A stretch of DNA of 64,000 bases from Eulemur rufifrons (lineage: Eukaryota; Chordata; Mammalia; Primates; Lemuridae): assembly GCF_041146395.1 (NCBI RefSeq), contig NC_091009.1, forward strand, positions 3,868,501 through 3,932,500, in the 5' to 3' direction. Positions 62,884 through 64,000 of the stretch are shown in pieces. The translations under genes and the position numbers were made by a program. A model generated the notes under the pieces. The model was given only the letters and a program-made list of their open reading frames with translations. It was not told the DNA's origin and searched no databases. Positions within the stretch are counted from its first letter, which is position 1, and every line of letters begins with the position of its first letter.

Positions 62884-64000
62884 ATACCTTTAACAGATAA
62901 CCCTAACCCTGAACATAACACCCAACCCTGTTCCTATTTCTCCCCTTAACACGTAAACCTCACCGTGCGCCTAACTTTAACCTCTTATCCTAACGTTAAT
63001 GCATAACACATTTTCTGAGAACAACCCCTATCCTATAATTCTAACCCTATCTCCTAGTCATCACTGTGACACCTAATCCCTAACCCTAATTCTAAACCGC
63101 TAACCCTAACCGTAACTCTACCTACAACCCTAACACTGACAGTAACCCTTACTTCTAACCCCAACGCTATGCCTAAAAAAACCCTAACCCTTCACCCTAA
63201 CCCTTCACCCTAACCCCTAAGCCTTACCCTAACCCTTAACCCTAATCCTAATCCTAACCATTAAACCTAACCCTAGCTCTTAAAGCTAACCCTAAACCTT
63301 ACCCTCACGACTGGACCTAACCCTGACACTAACCTAACACCTAACCCTAACCAGAACCCCTAAAGCTAACCCTGAACCCTATCCCTAACCCTAGCAGTAA
63401 ACTTTAACCCTAAACCTAAGCCCAACCCGTAACCCTAATCCTATCCTTTTACCCTAAAACTAACCCCTAAACCTAACCCCTATACCTCACCCTAACTCTA
63501 ACCCCAGTCCTAATTCTAACCATACGCCTTCATAAAACACTAACTCCTAACCGCTAACCCTAAGACTAACCAAAAACCCTGATCACTATTCCCTAACCCT
63601 AACGCTTAACCTTTACCCTAACCGTTAACCCTGACCCTAAATCTTAACACTGACCCTAACCTTCACCTTTAACTCTAAGCCTAACCCTTAACCCTACAGT
63701 AAGGAAGACCCTTAATGCTAATGGGATCCCTTATCCCTAACCCTAACACTACAGCTAAAAGTAACCCTAACCTTTGATCCTTAAACCTAACCCCTAACAC
63801 TTACTTTAACCCCAAACCCTAACCCTAATCCTAAGCATTAAGCCTAACCCTATCTCTTAACCCTAATGCTAGCCCTTACCCTAACGCCTAGATCTAACCC
63901 TAAATCTAACCTACCGCCTAATCCTAACCTGAAGCCCTAATGCTAACTCTAACCCTGAACCCTAAACCTACCCGTAACCCTTAACACTAACCCTATCCGT

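Larger units (their letters stand above)
46669..64000 (-). repeat. Degenerate telomeric array, right domain (CCCTAA on + strand)
   Basis: Core order and spacing change along the array. Near the switch: alpha 47314, delta 49077, beta-prime 49607, gamma 50559, alpha 51272, a four-core unit of ~3.96 kb. Then alpha 51272, beta 53503, gamma 54462, alpha 55390, beta 57259, gamma 58218, alpha 58920: three-core units of ~4.12 kb (with two local duplications) and 3.53 kb. Finally alpha at 58920, 60797 and 62681, a single-core ~1.88-kb unit that runs off the right edge. Perfect CCCTAA runs stay short, up to about five hexamers (near 56950 and 62370). Confidence 0.92.

Noticed and set aside
46669..64000. 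A functional chromosome-end telomere.
   Set aside because: Perfect hexamer runs rarely exceed about five copies, substitutions are pervasive, and cores interrupt the array. An active telomere would be nearly pure hexamer.

Overview
The window is non-coding satellite DNA from end to end. I find no supportable protein gene, RNA gene or transposon. Two of the three repeat families are degenerate TTAGGG/CCCTAA arrays or abut them, so this is subtelomeric or interstitial-telomeric heterochromatin from a TTAGGG organism, most simply a vertebrate. I do not recognise the satellites and cannot name a species. Every open reading frame I looked at is a shadow of repeat identity: related frames recur at the repeat period, and some copies carry stops.

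Layout: (1) 1-5565, ten full and one partial copy of a ~546-bp satellite with a T-tract in each unit. (2) 5566-17080, degenerate telomeric repeat with CCCTAA on the + strand, punctuated every 0.5-1.9 kb by ~140-210-bp GC-richer 'core' blocks, called here alpha, beta, beta-prime, gamma, delta, epsilon and zeta. They build a ~3.54-kb higher-order repeat (HOR). (3) 17081-24545, a ~94-bp satellite in one orientation with a ~2.6-2.7-kb HOR. (4) 24546-35234, the same satellite in the opposite orientation. (5) 35235-46650, degenerate telomeric repeat with TTAGGG on the + strand, the same cores, and a ~4.09-kb HOR. (6) An 18-bp spacer at 46651-46668, then 46669-64000 with CCCTAA on the + strand again. 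Core spacing there passes from a four-core ~3.96-kb unit, through three-core units, to a single-core ~1.88-kb unit at the right edge.

Large-scale architecture: regions 2-3 and 4-5 form a large imperfect inverted duplication. The left arm (~13.1-24.5 kb) and right arm (~26.2-39.7 kb) share the same core/satellite junction (17080 and 35235, about 99% identical over the 120 bp I compared base by base). They differ by discrete indels of about 838, 466, 319 and 124 bp. The arms flank a ~1.6-kb inverted-orientation spacer. At 46.65 kb the telomeric repeats meet as TTAGGG then CCCTAA, the arrangement of an ancestral end-to-end telomere fusion, with gamma-type and alpha cores mirrored on both sides.

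The most interesting points are the apparent shared ancestry of the core edge and the 94-bp satellite monomer, the recombinant origin of the beta core, the ordered change in HOR length, and the inverted duplication itself. Strand convention: for telomeric arrays and cores, '+' means TTAGGG is on the + strand. For the 94-bp satellite, '+' means the TGTAGGC...CTAAACTC reading is on the + strand.
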